From: Albula goreensis
Lineage: Eukaryota; Chordata; Actinopteri; Albuliformes; Albulidae
Length of the DNA: 64,000 nucleotides
Direction of reading: 5' to 3'
NCBI GenBank assembly: GCA_022829145.1
Contig: CM040753.1
Location: 3,521,149-3,585,148, forward strand
Shown here: one piece after another, positions 21,944-33,520 of the stretch
Layout of the letters: the number at the start of each line of letters is the position of its first letter
Position numbering within the stretch: position 1 is the first letter of the stretch
The notes under the pieces: model-generated
What the model was told of the DNA's origin: nothing
The model's database searches: none
The model's input: the letters and a program-made list of their open reading frames with translations, nothing else
Position numbers and translations under genes: made by a program

Positions 21944-23176
21944 GACTCTATACCACTTTCTCCAAAGAACCCTCACTACAAACATCACTCAAAACAGTAT
22001 CTCCCCCACGAAGAGCCGAAGAAGAAAATTCTGCTGCGATCCGAATGTATAAAGACTCAACAAATTAACCGTGTCAAGCCCCTATTATTGGAATGAACGA
22101 CTCATTAAGATCAAATACCACTGTTCATTCACACATACATCAAATTCACAGTTTCCATTTGTTTATTTGACATTTTGTTCCTCTTGAGGATCCACAGTTC
22201 ATCAGACTCATATTTATAGTCACTCCCAACAGAACTGGCCATAAACAACAAACGGACCATTTGAGCTTCTGGCTAATACAGCAAGTCGCTGTTCTGCCTC
22301 CTAAGTTTGGGACCCATAGGGGCTGGGCCCGGGGCACACTGCAGTCAGATTGCATCTGTGATTTATTTATCGAAGCTAACTTTACTTTGACCTGTCCTTA
22401 AATCTCTTCCTTGAATCTGCACAATTGCAACCTTGCAACTCTCTCTCTGTTCTCTTCCTTCATTGCCTGCCATTGTCAGATTAATTGGGTTACCAGTTTT
22501 TTATTTTTCTGTGATAAACTCCTCTTTATTTAATTTCTTCATGTTGGGAACTTGTCTTTCATTTGTTCTCTGGGTCACAGAGGGAAACATGATCTGGTGT
22601 ATAGAAGCAGTAAAAAGAATTTAATAATATGCAATTACATTATTATTGAGTTGTAAGTTGTTGTAAGGTAATTTTGGATGTCAGGCATACGGGGTGGCCT
22701 TGACGGGCTGGATGTTGATTTCTTTTGACTGATGCTGATTGCTTTTCTCTCCCTTTAATCATTAAAATGTACCAGTCAGGGGTTGTGAAAGTATTGAAAG
22801 CAACAGTGATACGTATGCACGACTGTGTCCTCTATACAAGAACAACTCTTCAAAGACATTAACACAACGTTACCGTACAAGATTTCTATTCTTTTGGTGA
22901 CAGGTGAAAATAGGTTCCTGAGTAACTGTGACTGATAAAGACTCCCAGGCACCTTTCCAGATGATTAGCTTTGAAAGTTTAAGAGTTAATAGTTTACCCC
23001 TCAGTGTTCAGGGTATGTTCATATGAAAACGGGCCGCCTAATTATCACCTATATCTGAACAAGAGGCTGTTGATTCCTCGTAAAGACGTCACCTCAGCAT
23101 ATTCTTATTCAAGATCAGGGAAAACACAGAATCAGGCTCCAGGAGTATTACAGATGAAAGCCCTTCAATTTCAACT
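21944..23176. other. Non-coding sequence, nothing recognised
   Basis: No supported exon, tandem repeat or mobile element. Small open frames lack any recognisable family features. Confidence 0.5.
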
Positions 23177-23620
23177 AAGTAAAGGCTCTGGGTGGCCCAC
23201 AGGGTTAGACGCTTGCCTGGGAGCCCTGAGATCAGGGGTCCAAATCCTGGCTATGGGTGGAGGGCCCCATCGGCAAGGCAACAATTGGCTCAGCCTCGCT
23301 GAGAATGATAAGGGGCAAGCTGGCCAAGTTCGTTGGTCGCATCGCCATAGCGCCCTCTGGTCATACTGGGCGCCTGTGGTGGCACGAGCTGAGGGTACGC
23401 TGACTTCGTCATCCTCTGTCGTCATAGGAGTGTGCGATTAGTGGTGCGGCTGCAGTGTGTGTAGAAGCGAGGTTTGTCGTCACGTGAATCGGATAAGTCA
23501 CATTCTCAGCCACTCCTCCTGAAGCCGGAAGAGCAGGTGCTGCTGTGCCGTCAACGAGTTCAGCTGAGTTTGGGTTGAGGAAAAATTGGGAAAAAACATT
23601 AAAAAAAAACTCCATGAATG
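23177..23620 (+). mobile_element. tRNA-derived SINE, about 444 bp, with target-site duplication
   Basis: A tRNA-like head carries an A box TGGCCCACAGG at 23193-23203, matching the Pol III consensus, and a B box GGTCCAAATCC at 23237-23247 with one mismatch. The body includes AACAATTGGCTCAGC. The element ends in an A-rich tail (GGGAAAAAACATTAAAAAAAAA). TTTCAACT at 23169-23176 is repeated at 23621-23628, a likely target-site duplication. The body also has AGCGCCCTCTGGT, a CTCF-like core. Confidence 0.75.
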
Positions 23621-24713
23621 TTTCAACTTTCTTCATTTATATCTGTACCAAACTAGACACATTAACTGGCCACACAAGCTCATGTGGGAACACAGACCCA
23701 TTATTAAGTGCCAATAGTCATCACCCTGACAGACTGTAATTATCTCGCTGATTACCAGTGTTTGTGACACTATCAGTTTCGTTTATGGAAATGTTCTACA
23801 GAAAGCTCAACTGTGTTTGAGCGCTGTGCCCGCTATAATACCTTGGTTTAGACACACCAATCAGAACAGCTTGGTGAATCACATGCTGGAGGGTGCATCA
23901 TATGAAGAAGTAATTTAACTAGGAAAAATTTCATCAGTTATGCGCTTTTATGAAATGTGTTTTCATTTTTTATTCTTCATATTTCAATTTAGACAGGGGC
24001 TGCGGAGAGAAAAATGTCAGAGTGATGAAAAATATGAATCAATTGGATACGGCTTTGCATTTTTCAATTAGCTGGTGGTTCAATATTTTTTCCTTTTTTA
24101 ATTAGTCTTGTCTAGCCATAGCTAATATATTCACATTTAGCATGCTACTCAGTGCTTTACAAAAATAACCATTCATATATAAATATACATACATATTTTT
24201 TTTTTACACCCATGTGACTTTCATTCCAAATTGGCACATCCCTCATACTGTATCCAATATCGTAACAGAATTCCCTGTCTTTACATTTGCTTTGATTGTT
24301 ATTAATTGGACAATCTGACTTGGGCCCTGAAATGCCGTCTTCTGAAGAATGCATTCCAAAAGTAAATGAGAAAGCTTGTACGTTAAATTGAATTTATGAT
24401 ACATCTCCAGTGTATAAAATATTTTCTTGCCCTGACGCCGGCTCTCTCTGTTCCTGCACCTCATCTCCATTAGTGTAGAACCAGTTTTACAGAACCATTT
24501 GGTAACTAAAACAGGCATCACAGAGGCCATCTGTCCCATACAGAAAAGTGCATCTTTCAGTACAGTTACACTCCCCCATACTGTATATACACTCAGCTGG
24601 ATCTACCAATGCTTGTTGAAAAAGTACATATAAGTCATATATTTTTGTCCAATTAGAAATATTAAAGAAAATACCAAAGAAGGAAATACACTTGGCAAGA
24701 CACGTTTGTATTT

Positions 24714-24724
24714 GTGTGTGTGTG

Positions 24725-24756
<32 letters not shown>

Positions 24757-24811
24757 CATGTGTGTGTGAGCTTAAAAGTGTGTGTGTGTGCATGCATGTG
24801 TGTGAGTGTGT
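24714..24811. repeat. Interrupted (GT)n microsatellite
   Basis: About 98 bp of GT repeat with GCAAG, GCATG and GAGCTTAAAA interruptions. Confidence 0.95.
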
Positions 24812-25075
24812 GTGGTTGATTTTTTACATAAACACACAATTCTTAAACCAAAACGTTTCTCTGGTGGATGTTGGCCTGAGTTCAGTCAGCGTAAACTTTG
24901 TCATAAACTTTGAGTTGAATCAAGTCACTGTCCTCATAAACAATCCTTGTAAACTGGCATGCTGCATATTATAAATTAAAGATTCAAGGCTGGCATACAC
25001 AACAAAAACAACACCTTCCCATGCATAAATAAGTACATTTGAGGACCTGGTCACTAATTAAAGGTGTATGCCAAA

Positions 25076-25088
25076 AGGTCAAAGGTGA
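25076..25088 (+). promoter_or_regulatory. DR1-type nuclear receptor half-site pair
   Basis: AGGTCA A AGGTGA, two nuclear-receptor half-sites separated by one base, is the layout bound by RXR heterodimers, HNF4 and COUP-TF. One base departs from a perfect DR1. Function is unproven. Confidence 0.3.
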
Positions 25089-26236
25089 AACAGGAAATAA
25101 GCAGATGGTACCACCAAATCACTCATCCTTGGGTCTGACGGTGACTCTTTTTCATCTTCCACTTAATTAAAACACAGAGACGATGTCAAAGAGGTTTCAT
25201 GGCAGACACTTGGCTCCATTAGGAGGAAGTAAATGGCTCAGGTAAAAGGCCTTTATGAGTCCTCATAAAGGCTGATATAGAAAGCCCGGATGAAGTTCTT
25301 TAACTGCCCCTATAAAGATCTTTTTAAACAGGACTGCAGTGCTGCGAGTGAGCCAGAAAGCTAACGCCCTGCAGTGGCAGCGGCACAGAAAATCACTCAT
25401 TAATCTTTACAAAAGGTCGTGCGCTGTCTTTATTTTTTCTATGAAAAGTATTGATTAAAATGGCAGGTTACTTCTGGACCGGTGCTTCCTCCATGCAAAT
25501 AAAAAAAAACAAAATAATGACAGGAGTCCGCAGATGAATTTCTTTTTTGGAAAATTACTACGGCAACAACAACACTCAACACAGTGAAATGATTAATTGC
25601 TTTTCCTGCTGATATGAAATTAAAAGGCACCTGAAGCATCCCATTAAATCATAAGTTACTGGTGGGATGTTTGGAGGCTGGGTGTAAGAGCTGTGCCCCG
25701 TACCAATGCACACCCCCCTTAAGGGTGACACAGAGGTTATTTTCCACCAGGTGTCCCTATATGCCTTAGTTAGGGGGGGGGGCAAGGAGGATGTATTTGT
25801 GCCATTAACCATGAATCTGTGAGAAAGCCAAACTGAGACCACCATACTGGGAGCTTGGCTGAGACTTCAGGGGACTTCCTTACACTTTACAGTAGGAGTC
25901 AAAGGATCAGTAATGGCTATGGCCTGACAGGTACATATATCAGAGAATGGCAGATTTTGGCTTTCGGTTTCACTCGTTTCAGTCTTTCTTTGAGACCCTA
26001 ATTCGAGGGATAAATGTTAGAACATGTCTGTTTTTTATGATAGCTCACAAAAATTAAACATTGACAGAAATATTGGTAATCAAAGTATACCATATCGGTC
26101 AGTCCCTGTTAATGACACAGAATGAAGAATCTTGTTTTAATAAGATCTCATACCATAGACGTCAGCTTACATAGTGCAGCATTCATTTTCACACCTCTCA
26201 TTACTGTTCTCTGTTGTGCCTGCTGTTGAGGGAAAA

Positions 26237-26251
26237 GCGCCACCTACTGGC
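26237..26251. promoter_or_regulatory. Candidate CTCF-binding site
   Basis: GCGCCACCTACTGGC matches the reverse CTCF core CGCC(A/C)(C/T)CT(A/G)(C/G)TGG at every position. Such cores also occur inside SINEs, so it may be repeat-derived. Confidence 0.4.
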
Positions 26252-26504
26252 TGACCACCACCAATAAAAACAACCTGCTTTTATGACCCTGTGTCATGCC
26301 TTTGATTATTACTGGACCAATAAACTAGCATCCTGAAGAAAAAAGGATGTTTATCCTAACCTACTAAACAGGTCTTCCCACCAAGTATAACTCACACTGT
26401 AATTCTGCTGTCCCAGGAGGCCAGCTGGGCGGTTAACAGCTTCAGGTGGGATCTGGTCCATAGAGTCCAGGCCAAAGATCAAATACATCAATGGTTTATT
26501 TAAC

Positions 26505-26875
26505 ACTTTATTTTATGTCTGCTTATAAACTATAAATAAGTCATTATTTATAGTTTATAAGCAGACATTAAATTATAAACTACAAATAAATCATTATTTA
26601 ATAGTTTGTGACTACACTGCTTGTAAGTCAGTAACTGTGTCTCATGTATGAATTAACATGAGTAAACTTATATACAAAGGCTGTTGTTCATGATTTATAA
26701 GTAATTACAATTCCTTAATAAACCATTTATAAGCATTCTCATGCTTAACAAAGTATTCAATAATTGTTTATTTATAGTTTATAAGCAGTTTATAAGTCTT
26801 ACCAGTGCAATTTATAGGATGTATTCATAAAACCAAATATTCATGAAATGTGTCTATGTTCTAAGGAAATAAAGT
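26505..26875. mobile_element. MITE-like element with a perfect 24-bp-arm palindrome
   Basis: Flanked by ACTTTATTT (26505-26513) and its inverse AAATAAAGT (26867-26875). Near its left end is a perfect inverted repeat: arms 26516-26539 and 26544-26567 (TGTCTGCTTATAAACTATAA...) with a 4-base loop. More TTATAAACTA/TAGTTTATAAG words follow to about 26800. No target duplication was found. TTATAA-rich sequence at 58010-58220 may be a distant relative. Confidence 0.6.
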
Positions 26876-28127
26876 CTACAGCAATGACATTTTTTTGTGA
26901 TAAGAATGTCTGGCTGAAACGGTGTCTTTACACAGAAAGTGTCTGTTCCTGCTGGGTTTGAATAAAGTGCCGCTTTCAAAGATATTCTTGCATATCAGGT
27001 ATTCTCAAACTGCACCTTTACAAGAATATATAAAACACACTCTGAGGCAGAGCGTGCAGTAAAGGTCAGCAGTGAGCCCATTTTTACTCAAAGCTGGCAC
27101 TAAAGGAGCTTTATGGTCAGCAGAAATGTAGAGGGCTGTAAATTCTAAATTCCAAGAGGAATGGAGACCTATTCATTACTCAGAAACAGAGTTTTTCCCC
27201 ATCTTTTCTCAGGCTTAGGCGTTTCCTCCACAAAGGCCTAAAATATACAAGAAATGTCATACCATCAGTCATAATTTCATAATGTTTAGATTAATTTCAG
27301 GTCAACAGTTTGACCACCTGACCAGCTGGTGCTAAGCGGCTCCATAAAGTACTATAATGGAAGCAAAGACTGGCACACACAGCTATATGGTTCCTCCACA
27401 GCTTTTCCACCGTAGTTCATTCAGGTCTGTTATCTGTCACTGACCAGGCTGGTCTCTGCGCTCAGCCATGACTTCCAGCCACTGCCATTCAGTGTGACCA
27501 GATGTCCCACTTTCCCCAGGACAACCCCATACCTCTGCAACTTTTCCTGTATGTTTTTCAAAAAAAGAACTTGCACCAGTTTTTTTTTGGCAGTGGGTAA
27601 AATGGTTGATTTTTTTTCTCTCCATATCTGTCTAAGTGTAACAAATTTGATGGCTAAGCTATTCATTATATGGCTATATTACACTATATAGCTACAGTAC
27701 TCCATTGCTCAGAGGTGGAATTGGGAGGTTGTTTGTCTTTGTAGTTCTGTGTCACATGCCCTCATCCCCTACCTGACTTAACAATATTCCTCTGGTCACC
27801 AAAACCACAAAATTTCACCATGTATGGCAGCTTGTTGCATAAAGCACTGGTCTTTCTGCCCAGGGACACATGGCCACCCTGCTGCTAAAGTTCCCTCAGA
27901 CATCACACCATAGAAATATGTCACCCCAGAGCAAATGAATTAATCTCTGTTGCGCCACTGAAAAAAATCCCCCGGCACTGACACGTTATAGACCGCACGC
28001 AGCGAGGAGCCGTAACGAGTGGCAGCCCGGATTAACCGCACGTCCGCGCCTCGTAAACAAACAAACAGCGGCGGGTGTCGAAGTCCCCCATTGCATCTCA
28101 AGTTTCTTTTCTGAACACCGAGAAAAA

Positions 28128-28193
<66 letters not shown>

Positions 28194-29455
28194 AAAATAA
28201 GCTCCACATTACAAACCCTGAAACAATACCACTCATTTACCATGGATGTCCCTCCCCCGTGTGGCCACGCCACAATGCTCACAAATTCAAACGTTGTCTG
28301 GATAAGTAATTAACTCTAATGATGCATTGTCTGGGCTGAAACAGTGTTTACTGCAGGGAAATTAAGGGGAAACTCATTTCAGTCTGCATTATTAACTTCA
28401 GGTAATTGTTAGCGCTATGGAATGCATAGGTGACTTGTGGTCTTTTGTAGTTTTTTTTTTTTTTTTTTCCCCTGGTGGTTGTCAAAACAAACAAGGGATA
28501 AAAAAAGCGAGTTATTTCCAAGATAGTGAGTATTTATGGCGTTGTGTACGCTCCCCGTGGAGGCCGCCGCTGGAGCTGGTGCTCTGTTTCTGCTTATATG
28601 GAAGGCTTCCTTTAAAACACCCCCTTGATAAAGGCCCGAACAACAGGTTGAATAATTGGATAGTTTCTAAAACCGAGAGCCTGCAAGATAAACACTTTGT
28701 GACTACCACAGCAGGGACATTAAATCATTTCACCGAGAGTTTTTTCCATTCAGCCAAAATCACTGGAACACACGTAAAAATGCTTCAGCACACAGTCTAA
28801 TGAGGTCCTACTATAATAATAACAATAACCCAGATTTAATACTATCATTATTACTTTTCTTATTATAATATTTTTTAAAAGCCATTATAACTTTTTTTGA
28901 ATGCCATCCAGAGAGAATACACTAGTGTCTAATTAAATTTTTAACAAGTCTGCAATTAGAACAAAACAAACAAACAAAAAAAAGCATGGCAACCAAAATT
29001 AATTATGGCCCTGAGCACAAGGCAAAGTGAATAACCCTCACTACATCTGCACAAGAACGTCTGATTAAGGTCTTGTTGTATTGTCCAATCACGGTTTGAT
29101 CCTGGAGATGTAAATTCCGAAGCAGACAGTGACCTGGAAGGGATTGTTAAACTTTGACCACAATGCAACAGGAAAACAGTGGAATGCTTCTCAGAACAGT
29201 TCCACAAACCCTTAGATCTCCACTCCCTGCTTCTGTCTGCTGGGTGTTTCTTTGAGTAAAATTAGGGAGCAAGTTTGGCAGGAGCGGGCCCTTAGGAAAC
29301 CATTCTCAAAGCCGTATCTAGGGTTTCAGAATGTACTGGAAACAAACAAACAGCTTTGCAAATCTTTGCATATGCCCGTAAAGAGGCTAAAAGCATTTGA
29401 TTAGGTCACAGCCTTAGTGTTCCATCTTCAAAACATGCCTTATTTTCTGGTCACT
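26876..29455. other. Non-coding sequence
   Basis: No supported gene. Holds the AC microsatellite at 28131-28189 and a poly-T run at about 28449-28468. Open frames across the AC repeat are artefacts. Confidence 0.5.
28131..28189. repeat. (AC)n microsatellite, about 30 uninterrupted units
   Basis: Pure AC tract preceded by an A run. Confidence 0.98.
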
Positions 29456-29457
29456 GC

Positions 29458-29499
<42 letters not shown>

Positions 29500-29517
29500 T
29501 CTCTCTCTCTCTCTCCC

Positions 29518-29567
<50 letters not shown>

Positions 29568-29569
29568 CC

Positions 29570-29614
<45 letters not shown>
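29456..29614. repeat. Homopyrimidine (CT)n tract, about 160 bp
   Basis: CT repeat with periodic CCCT interruptions and only one internal purine (near 29557), so almost a pure polypurine-polypyrimidine tract with mirror symmetry. This is a classical triplex (H-DNA) candidate. Ser/Leu- and Arg/Glu-rich open frames across it are artefacts. Confidence 0.97.
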
Positions 29615-29617
<3 letters not shown>

Positions 29618-31406
29618 CCTTCTCTGGCTGCTGGGCTCAAAGAGGTCGATCTGGTAAATGAGGCTGAACCTCAGCCCGCTCCCTCGTTCACTCGGGGTTA
29701 TTGACCGTCTCCTCTTTATGCCGGCTGCAACCAACAGTTAGGCTTTTCTGTGTGTTTTCTTATGTGTGACTGGCTCCTTGCACCTGTATATGTGAGTTCA
29801 CACCTGCGCAAACGTGTACTTATACTTATGTTATTACTATTGTTTTTACTGTGACTGCATCTATTATTAGCATATAACATTGTTATTAACTTGTGATTGA
29901 GTGTTACTACACATCTACAGTTTGCATTCTGTGCTTCCTGTGGTGACACAATGAATTGAGGAAATGGCATAAGTATGAAACCCAAATGAAAATCTGCATT
30001 AAAAAGGGGGAGCAATATTACACAGCAGGAACAGACTAGTGACATGACAAATATTAATATTAAAACAACAAATATTATGAAAACGCCAATGATTGATTGA
30101 CACGACAAATATTAACACAATGCCCATCAGATTAGCCGTTATCAGAAAACACGAGCATCGCAAGGCCGTGGCGTTCAGCCATCTGAGCCAGAAAATGGAA
30201 ACGCCAATGATTGGTCGATTGATTTAATCTTGATTTGAGTTCCACAAGAGCTGTAACTAAGCAGGGAGGAGGAGGAAAATGAGTTTCTTTGCTGGTGGGA
30301 AAGGGTTTGCATTCATTTAGGTGCTGTGGCTCGGAGTACACATTGCAGATGTGTTGTCTCGAGGGACGTTTTGGAGCCTCATTGCTGCGTAGCCTTTCGG
30401 CATACAAATTTCCACGCGCTGAACTTGGAAGCTGAACGCCGTCCAAAGTGTGCATGCATGGGAAACGATCGCATTTAAAATTCATTTCAGAAAACGTAAT
30501 GAGCACCTCATCTGCATGGGACTCAGGAATTAAACGGTGGCACCAAAACAAACCCCTGAAAACCAACACAAATGAATAATACATGCCACATTTCGAGCAA
30601 GGTTAGCATGCTGTTCACAGTGTGGTGAAACACATTTCACTGTAATTAACACCAAAATGGCCCATTTGCCCTGCAGCTAATTTATCTGAGTGCAACAAAC
30701 GCTTTGATACCCCTTACATATTTTCACAATGCACAGAATAGCTGGCAGGTCTGTAGAGAATACCAATGCAAATCAAACATTCCATTAAATGTAACCAAAA
30801 TTTCAGTTTTATTTAAAATGAATAAACTCTGTATAGATTATTGTGTGATGCAATTATACTGCTGCAAAATTTAGAATATACAAAACAGTTCCAGACCACG
30901 GATCCTTGAGAATCTCTGATAGGAGCTCATTGAAAATGGACAACATTTGGGCCTCAATTTTTCCTCACTTCAAGAGTGATGCCATCATTACAGTTGCTTT
31001 ATCTTTTTTCAATAAGCTAGTCTCATTCAGTGGTCATAAACCTTTAGTTTAATTTAATCAGCAAACAAACCAGCAGTAATTGGAATGTTATTAGAACATT
31101 CATTGTTTGTTTTCTGAGGGAAGACTGCGAACAATCTGTGATTTCAGTGACTCGAAATATTAAGCTTTGTCTGTGAACTGTATGAATTGCTTGTCATCTA
31201 TCTCATAATTAATCACAATAAATATTTCACCACATTTTATTATTTTGCAGTTGAAAACAGGACATCCCCCTTTGTCAACTTTGAATTTTATTTTGATATA
31301 CGTTTAATCAATGGGCAGTGTGTCATCTATTACATTTAAAAGTTTGCCTCTTTTCATTAGTGATAATAAAGGCCTTTTATTTTGTTGACCCATAACTGAC
31401 CATGTC
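29615..31406. other. Non-coding sequence
   Basis: No supported gene. The words AACGCCAATGATTG (about 30083 and 30202) and GACAAATATTA (about 30047 and 30103) are each present twice, a small local duplication. Otherwise AT-rich unique sequence. Confidence 0.5.
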
Positions 31407-31884
31407 ACACTTTACTAAAAAGGTTCTAAAGAACAAAAGCAGACTCTTCACTCTTTGTAATATGGGCAAATTCTTAAAAATGTATACACCCATTCTCTAG
31501 TGCCAAACCATTCATGATTCATTATTAGTTCTACATAAGTGCCAAAAAGGTTCCCCTGTGATTACAAACAATGTATGCATCCTTATATCTTTTCTCTTTA
31601 GTTTAGACAGTGGAAAGGCTGAGACAGGTACAGTGAAGAGGAGGCACAGATAGACAGGGTGGAGCCAGCGCCTGAGCCCCGGTCTCCCAGGGATCAACAT
31701 GTGGGAGAGATGGATGCTCAGCTCACTGGGCTAGCCTGGCACCCCAAGGATGCTTTTCTTAATACTTCATAGAGCAATTCCATAGTACCACATCATTTGT
31801 TGATGGTTTGTTAAATGTTCTATGTAGTACTCTTATGATTACAACAAAAGAATTATTGTAAAATGTTTTTTTTTCTTAAAGTGT
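31407..31884. mobile_element. hAT-like MITE interrupted by a nested SINE
   Basis: The outer ends are ACACTTTACTAAAAAGG (31407) and CTTAAAGTGT (to 31884), inverted ACACTTTA termini. The interior words (AGGTTCTAAAGAAC, TTCTATGTAGTAC) are in the style of the MITEs at 21711 and 32731. The SINE-like block at 31590-31745 splits it. No target duplication was confirmed. Confidence 0.5.
31590..31745 (-). mobile_element. tRNA-derived SINE fragment, minus orientation
   Basis: Reading the minus strand gives TAGCCCAGTGA (31733-31723), ten of eleven matches to a Pol III A box. It then gives GACCGGGGCTCAGGCGCTGG around 31668-31678 as a decayed B box. The tRNA-like head faces 31745 and the body runs towards 31590. 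The spacing between the boxes is longer than usual, so the call is tentative. Confidence 0.4.
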
Positions 31885-32730
31885 ACTTCCAGGTTTATAC
31901 CAGCTTGATTGAGCATTCAACCTGTAACTCTTATGTTCTTCTGTACCCGATGATAGTCTGATCTTTGGTACTGGACCACAGTAACGGCAAACGCTTTCTG
32001 TGGGTCTGTCTGCAGCTCAGTTGCGTACCGCCTACACTCTCTGGCCATTCAGGAGTGTGTGAGCTAACACCTGTCAGTCAGCATACCTGACCCCAGGTAC
32101 AGCCTGCGAGGATCACACCTTTTACACAGCACGTCTCGCCCGGGGTACATGCTTGTCAATGCTAACACCTTTCACTGGAACACAGCAAGCAGCAAAAGGA
32201 GCAGAAAATGCCTGGCCCCAGTGCTTCTGCAGTGCTGCAGCATGGATGCTGTAGGCATACACAATTTGACAACCCTCCCGATAGATCATTCCTTAGCCCG
32301 GGAGCGGGGAGGTTTTTTATTTTTTAATTTTTTTCTTTGGCGACAGATATTTCTCTCCACTTTGGCACACCTCCCAGGTGAGCACTGAGAGTGGTGGATG
32401 CAGCCAGCATCCCTGACGCTGTTTAGTGAGATTCAGAGAGCTGGGGGGTGAAGGGAGGGGGAAGGGGAAAAGGGGAGGGGTGACTTTATGCCTTAGCAGA
32501 GGAGAGCGGATCAGAGCCTGCAGCAACAGGGATGAGTTAACCCTCTCAATGCTGGTGCAGGTGTGACAGAAATAAAGCATCCCATTCATGCACAGGTTCC
32601 ATGAGGGTTCTTTGCTGGCCTTGCTGGAGGAACCCCTAAAGCACCACAGTTGAATTCTTTAAGTTAATAAGAGACACAGATTAAATTTTGGCCCCTGAAC
32701 TATTCTCTAATAAATACAGTAAGTATGGCA
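31885..32730. other. Non-coding sequence with a G-rich tract
   Basis: No supported gene. At 32443-32480 the plus strand carries at least five G runs (GGGGGG, GGG, GGGGG, GGGG, GGGG, GGGG) separated by short A/T spacers, a strong G-quadruplex motif. Confidence 0.5.
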
Positions 32731-32950
32731 CACTCCAAGAAATACACGTCTTTTCCTGCTGGGGGAACCCTACAAGGTTCTTCTTTGATATGGATTTCAC
32801 CCACAGGTTCTCTGTAGAACCTTATTCTGAGAGTTACATAAAGAACCCTTTAAAGATATCTGTATCTAAGATGAACCTTTAAGGGTTCCCCCAGCAGGAC
32901 AAATGAGGAACCTTTAAAGGTGCTAGAAAGCACTTTTTTTCCTATGAGTG
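32731..32950. mobile_element. hAT-like MITE, about 220 bp
   Basis: The ends are CACTCCAAGAAATAC and TTTTTCCTATGAGTG (inverted CACTC). An internal inverted pair CCTGCTGGGGGAACCCT / AGGGTTCCCCCAGCAGG is nearly perfect, and AAGGTTC/GAACCTTT words recur throughout. This is the AAGGTTC-type MITE style common in teleosts. Confidence 0.7.
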
Positions 32951-33254
32951 TGGGGATGCATCCACAGCTGAGTTACATCCCATATTAAGTGCATCATCTG
33001 TGTAAGTATATCATAGTAAAGGTTGATCGTTACACAGAAAATGCACTTAGCCTTTTTTGTAGGTAATTAGAAACAGACTATCCTGAAATGTATGCTTTTC
33101 ATTGAAAGAAAAATGTATCAATTTGGCTTTAAGACCATAATCTCTCCTATTCCAGCCCCAAAAATATTAATAAAAAATTGTAATATATTGTTATATTGAA
33201 TCTCCATTCGATAGAAAATATGTTTTTTGTTTTATAAGGGTGCGTTGGGCAATA

Positions 33255-33520
33255 AAGCAGCTTGGTAAAATTGCATACTCCAGAGATCCAGCGTCCTGAT
33301 GGGACACTGTTCCGGTGTGTGGATGGATGACACCCTGAGGTCGGGTTTGAATCCGGGCTGTGCCAGCGCTGGCTCAGTCTGGCGGCCCCGCGGAAGAGAG
33401 CATAATTAGCCTGTCTGCTCCTGTCTGTGCTCTCTGGAATTGATGGAGGAGAGAGGATGCAGTGACTCAAGCAGCCAAGAAATACAACTGGCCTTTCGCA
33501 AACACTATAGAAAATAATAA
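33255..33520 (+). mobile_element. tRNA-derived SINE relic
   Basis: Contains a near-consensus Pol III B box GGTTTGAATCC at 33344-33354 in the context GGTCGGGTTTGAATCCGGGC. A body follows with GCGGAAGAGAGCATAATTAG and TACAACTGGCCTTTCGCAAA, and then an A-rich end. The body resembles V-SINE-type fish elements as I remember them. The A box is not convincing. Confidence 0.55.

Larger units (their letters stand above)
23629..26504. other. Non-coding sequence with scattered regulatory-type motifs
   Basis: No supported gene. Contains the GT repeat at 24714-24811, a DR1 site at 25076-25088, a perfect hairpin with 11-bp arms GCCTTTATGAG at 25249-25259 and 25262-25272, a G run at about 25770-25780 and a CTCF-like motif at 26237-26251. 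Confidence 0.5.
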
